From assembly GCA_024278315.1 (NCBI GenBank), contig JAJRTL010000129.1, positions 1 to 55,295 of the forward strand: a stretch of DNA of 55,295 nt, given 5' to 3'. Positions 54,275 to 55,295 of this stretch are shown piece after piece. Position 1 is the stretch's first letter, and the number at the start of each line of letters is the position of its first letter. A model generated the notes under the pieces. That model was not told where the DNA came from, did no database searches, and worked only from the letters and a program-made list of their open reading frames with translations. Made by a program: the position numbers and the translations under genes. This DNA comes from Planctomycetota bacterium. Lineage in GTDB: Bacteria > Planctomycetota > UBA1135 > GCA-002748355.

Positions 54275-55295
54275 TCAGCGCGCGAGACCGCTCTCGAGTT
54301 CTTCAGTCCGGAGGATCCGCGCGATCCGGACATCCTCCAGCCCTTCGGAAAGGTCGAGGCGTATTTCCTCATCTCCCTCCTCGATACTCAGGACGGGGCG
54401 CAGGAGAACGCCGCTCTGATCCTCGACCTGCGCGCGTCTTCCATCGCTGAGCTCGACCCAGGTGCCCGAGGGGTAGATGCCCGCCGAGAGAATGAACTGC
54501 TTCAGCAGGACGGGATCGAAGTGCCCCTTCATCGAGAACATGATGCGGTAGGCGCGGTTGGGCGACATGGAATCCTTGTAGGGTCGCACGGCCGTCAGGG
54601 CCTCGAATACATCCGCAATCTTGATGAGCCTCGTGGCTGTGGTGATCGGGATCCCCTTTACCAACCGGGGATAGCCTCCGCCGTCCAGCGTACGGTGGTG
54701 TCCCATGGCTGTTGCGACAGCCATGGGCTCCGGGTCCTCCAGCTCGAGGAGGACCTGGGCTCCATACCAGGTGTGTTTCTCCATCTCACGGCGCTCCTCG
54801 TCACTCAGCCGCGTCTGGGAATGAAGGATCTCGAAGGGAACATGGACCTTGCCGACGTCGTGGAGGAGGGCCGCGAGACCGATTGCATTGAGGACGTCTT
54901 CGTCATCGGTCAGATATCGCGCATAGTTCAGTGCGAGAAAACAGACACGGATGGAGTGCCCGAAGGTGAAGGCGTCGTAGCTCTCGTAGAGGGCCATCTG
55001 CATCAGGCTCTTGTTGTCCTGATGCAGCTGCTTCAGGATGCTCGAGATCTGGTTCTTCGCGGGGTCGATGTTGATCTGGTGCCCACGACAAACGTCCACG
55101 GATAGGCTCTGAAGTTCCTCGATGACGTCCTGATAGAGGCGAATGGGGATTTGACTCGGGAGAGCATCTCCCATGACCCTGTCCTTTTCTTCCAGACCTG
55201 TTGTCTCGTCGAAGATACCCTGCTCCAGGAAGTGGATCGTCGTGCAGCCCTTGAGGCGCAGTTCGGCTTCGGTCTCGACCGGTGTCCACTTGCGC
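54275..55295 (-). CDS. HD-GYP domain cyclic-di-GMP phosphodiesterase (5' partial)
   Basis: The frame is open to the right edge with coding-like sequence before the ATG at 55174, so the true start is probably outside the window. The HD-GYP core is complete: HSIRVCFLALNYARY, then LLHDVGKVHVP with HD, MEKHTWYGAQVL, AMGHHRTLDGGGYP with HH and GYP, and RLIKIADVFEAL. The residues that bind the metal centre (H, HD, H, HH, D) are all visible. It should hydrolyse cyclic di-GMP. A short C-terminal region (about 220-300) is a PilZ-like or beta domain, but I do not assign it. Its N-terminal input domain lies outside the window. Confidence 0.9.
   Translation of the reverse strand, partial: RKWTPVETEAELRLKGCTTIHFLEQGIFDETTGLEEKDRVMGDALPSQIPIRLYQDVIEELQSLSVDVCRGHQINIDPAKNQISSILKQLHQDNKSLMQMALYESYDAFTFGHSIRVCFLALNYARYLTDDEDVLNAIGLAALLHDVGKVHVPFEILHSQTRLSDEERREMEKHTWYGAQVLLELEDPEPMAVATAMGHHRTLDGGGYPRLVKGIPITTATRLIKIADVFEALTAVRPYKDSMSPNRAYRIMFSMKGHFDPVLLKQFILSAGIYPSGTWVELSDGRRAQVEDQSGVLLRPVLSIEEGDEEIRLDLSEGLEDVRIARILRTEELESGLAR

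Noticed and set aside
1..55295. CRISPR arrays, integrases, transposases, toxin-antitoxin pairs and rRNA
   Set aside because: None were found; there are no regularly spaced repeats, no DDE or tyrosine recombinase motifs, and no rRNA-like sequence.

Overview
The window looks like chromosome of a GC-rich (about 60%) Gram-negative-type bacterium, most plausibly a planctomycete. The pointers are a Ser/Thr protein kinase fused to a formylglycine-enzyme-like domain, a large propeller-containing hybrid sensor kinase, an ECF sigma/FecR-type anti-sigma pair, many secreted proteins without database-style names, and frequent starts with poor Shine-Dalgarno sequences. This assignment is inference from gene content; there is no rRNA or other phylogenetic marker here.

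Layout. 1-5157: a sigma-54 activator (5' end outside the window), then a well-formed -24/-12 promoter and two secreted proteins. 5370-8106: a thiolase-fold protein converging with a secreted von Willebrand A protein. 8184-17485 (minus): a tight four-gene surface-glycan operon ending in a GDP-mannose 3,5-epimerase; two products are very large glycosyltransferase/methyltransferase fusions. A third fusion glycosyltransferase (17603-20392) is divergent from it. At 20355-20760 this gene ends in a dispersed repeat, followed by an orphan fragment of a flavin disulfide reductase. 20768-26000: GT-C-type membrane glycosyltransferase, beta-barrel lipoprotein, PqiA-like protein and a secreted protein. 26220-34812: hybrid sensor kinase, SpoIIAA-like protein, an unrecognised protein, and the kinase/FGE fusion. 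34912-41000: an MscS channel interrupted by an amber codon, an unrecognised protein and a metal-site lipoprotein, an AlbA_2 protein, an AT-hook protein, and a ThrE exporter with a frameshift. 40941-49004: ECF sigma/anti-sigma, divergent from a pstSCAB phosphate importer. 49086-end: a TPR zinc-peptidase, two tRNA-Gln genes each with its own terminator, a small lipoprotein, a secreted alpha/beta hydrolase and an HD-GYP protein running off the window.

How it fits together. The clearest system is the glycan locus. The epimerase would supply GDP-L-galactose-type sugar, and three fusion proteins carry glycosyltransferase domains of the GT2, GT4, CgeB-like and GT9 types together with methyltransferase domains. 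That points to assembly and methyl-capping of a complex surface glycan by a few multi-domain enzymes. The clearest regulatory unit is the sigma-54 activator beside its own -24/-12 promoter. Several genes look damaged or recoded (amber in mscS, one-base frameshift in thrE, truncated oxidoreductase), and a repeat of 24-25 exact bases occurs three times; both deserve checking against raw reads. No CRISPR array, integrase, transposase or toxin-antitoxin module was seen.
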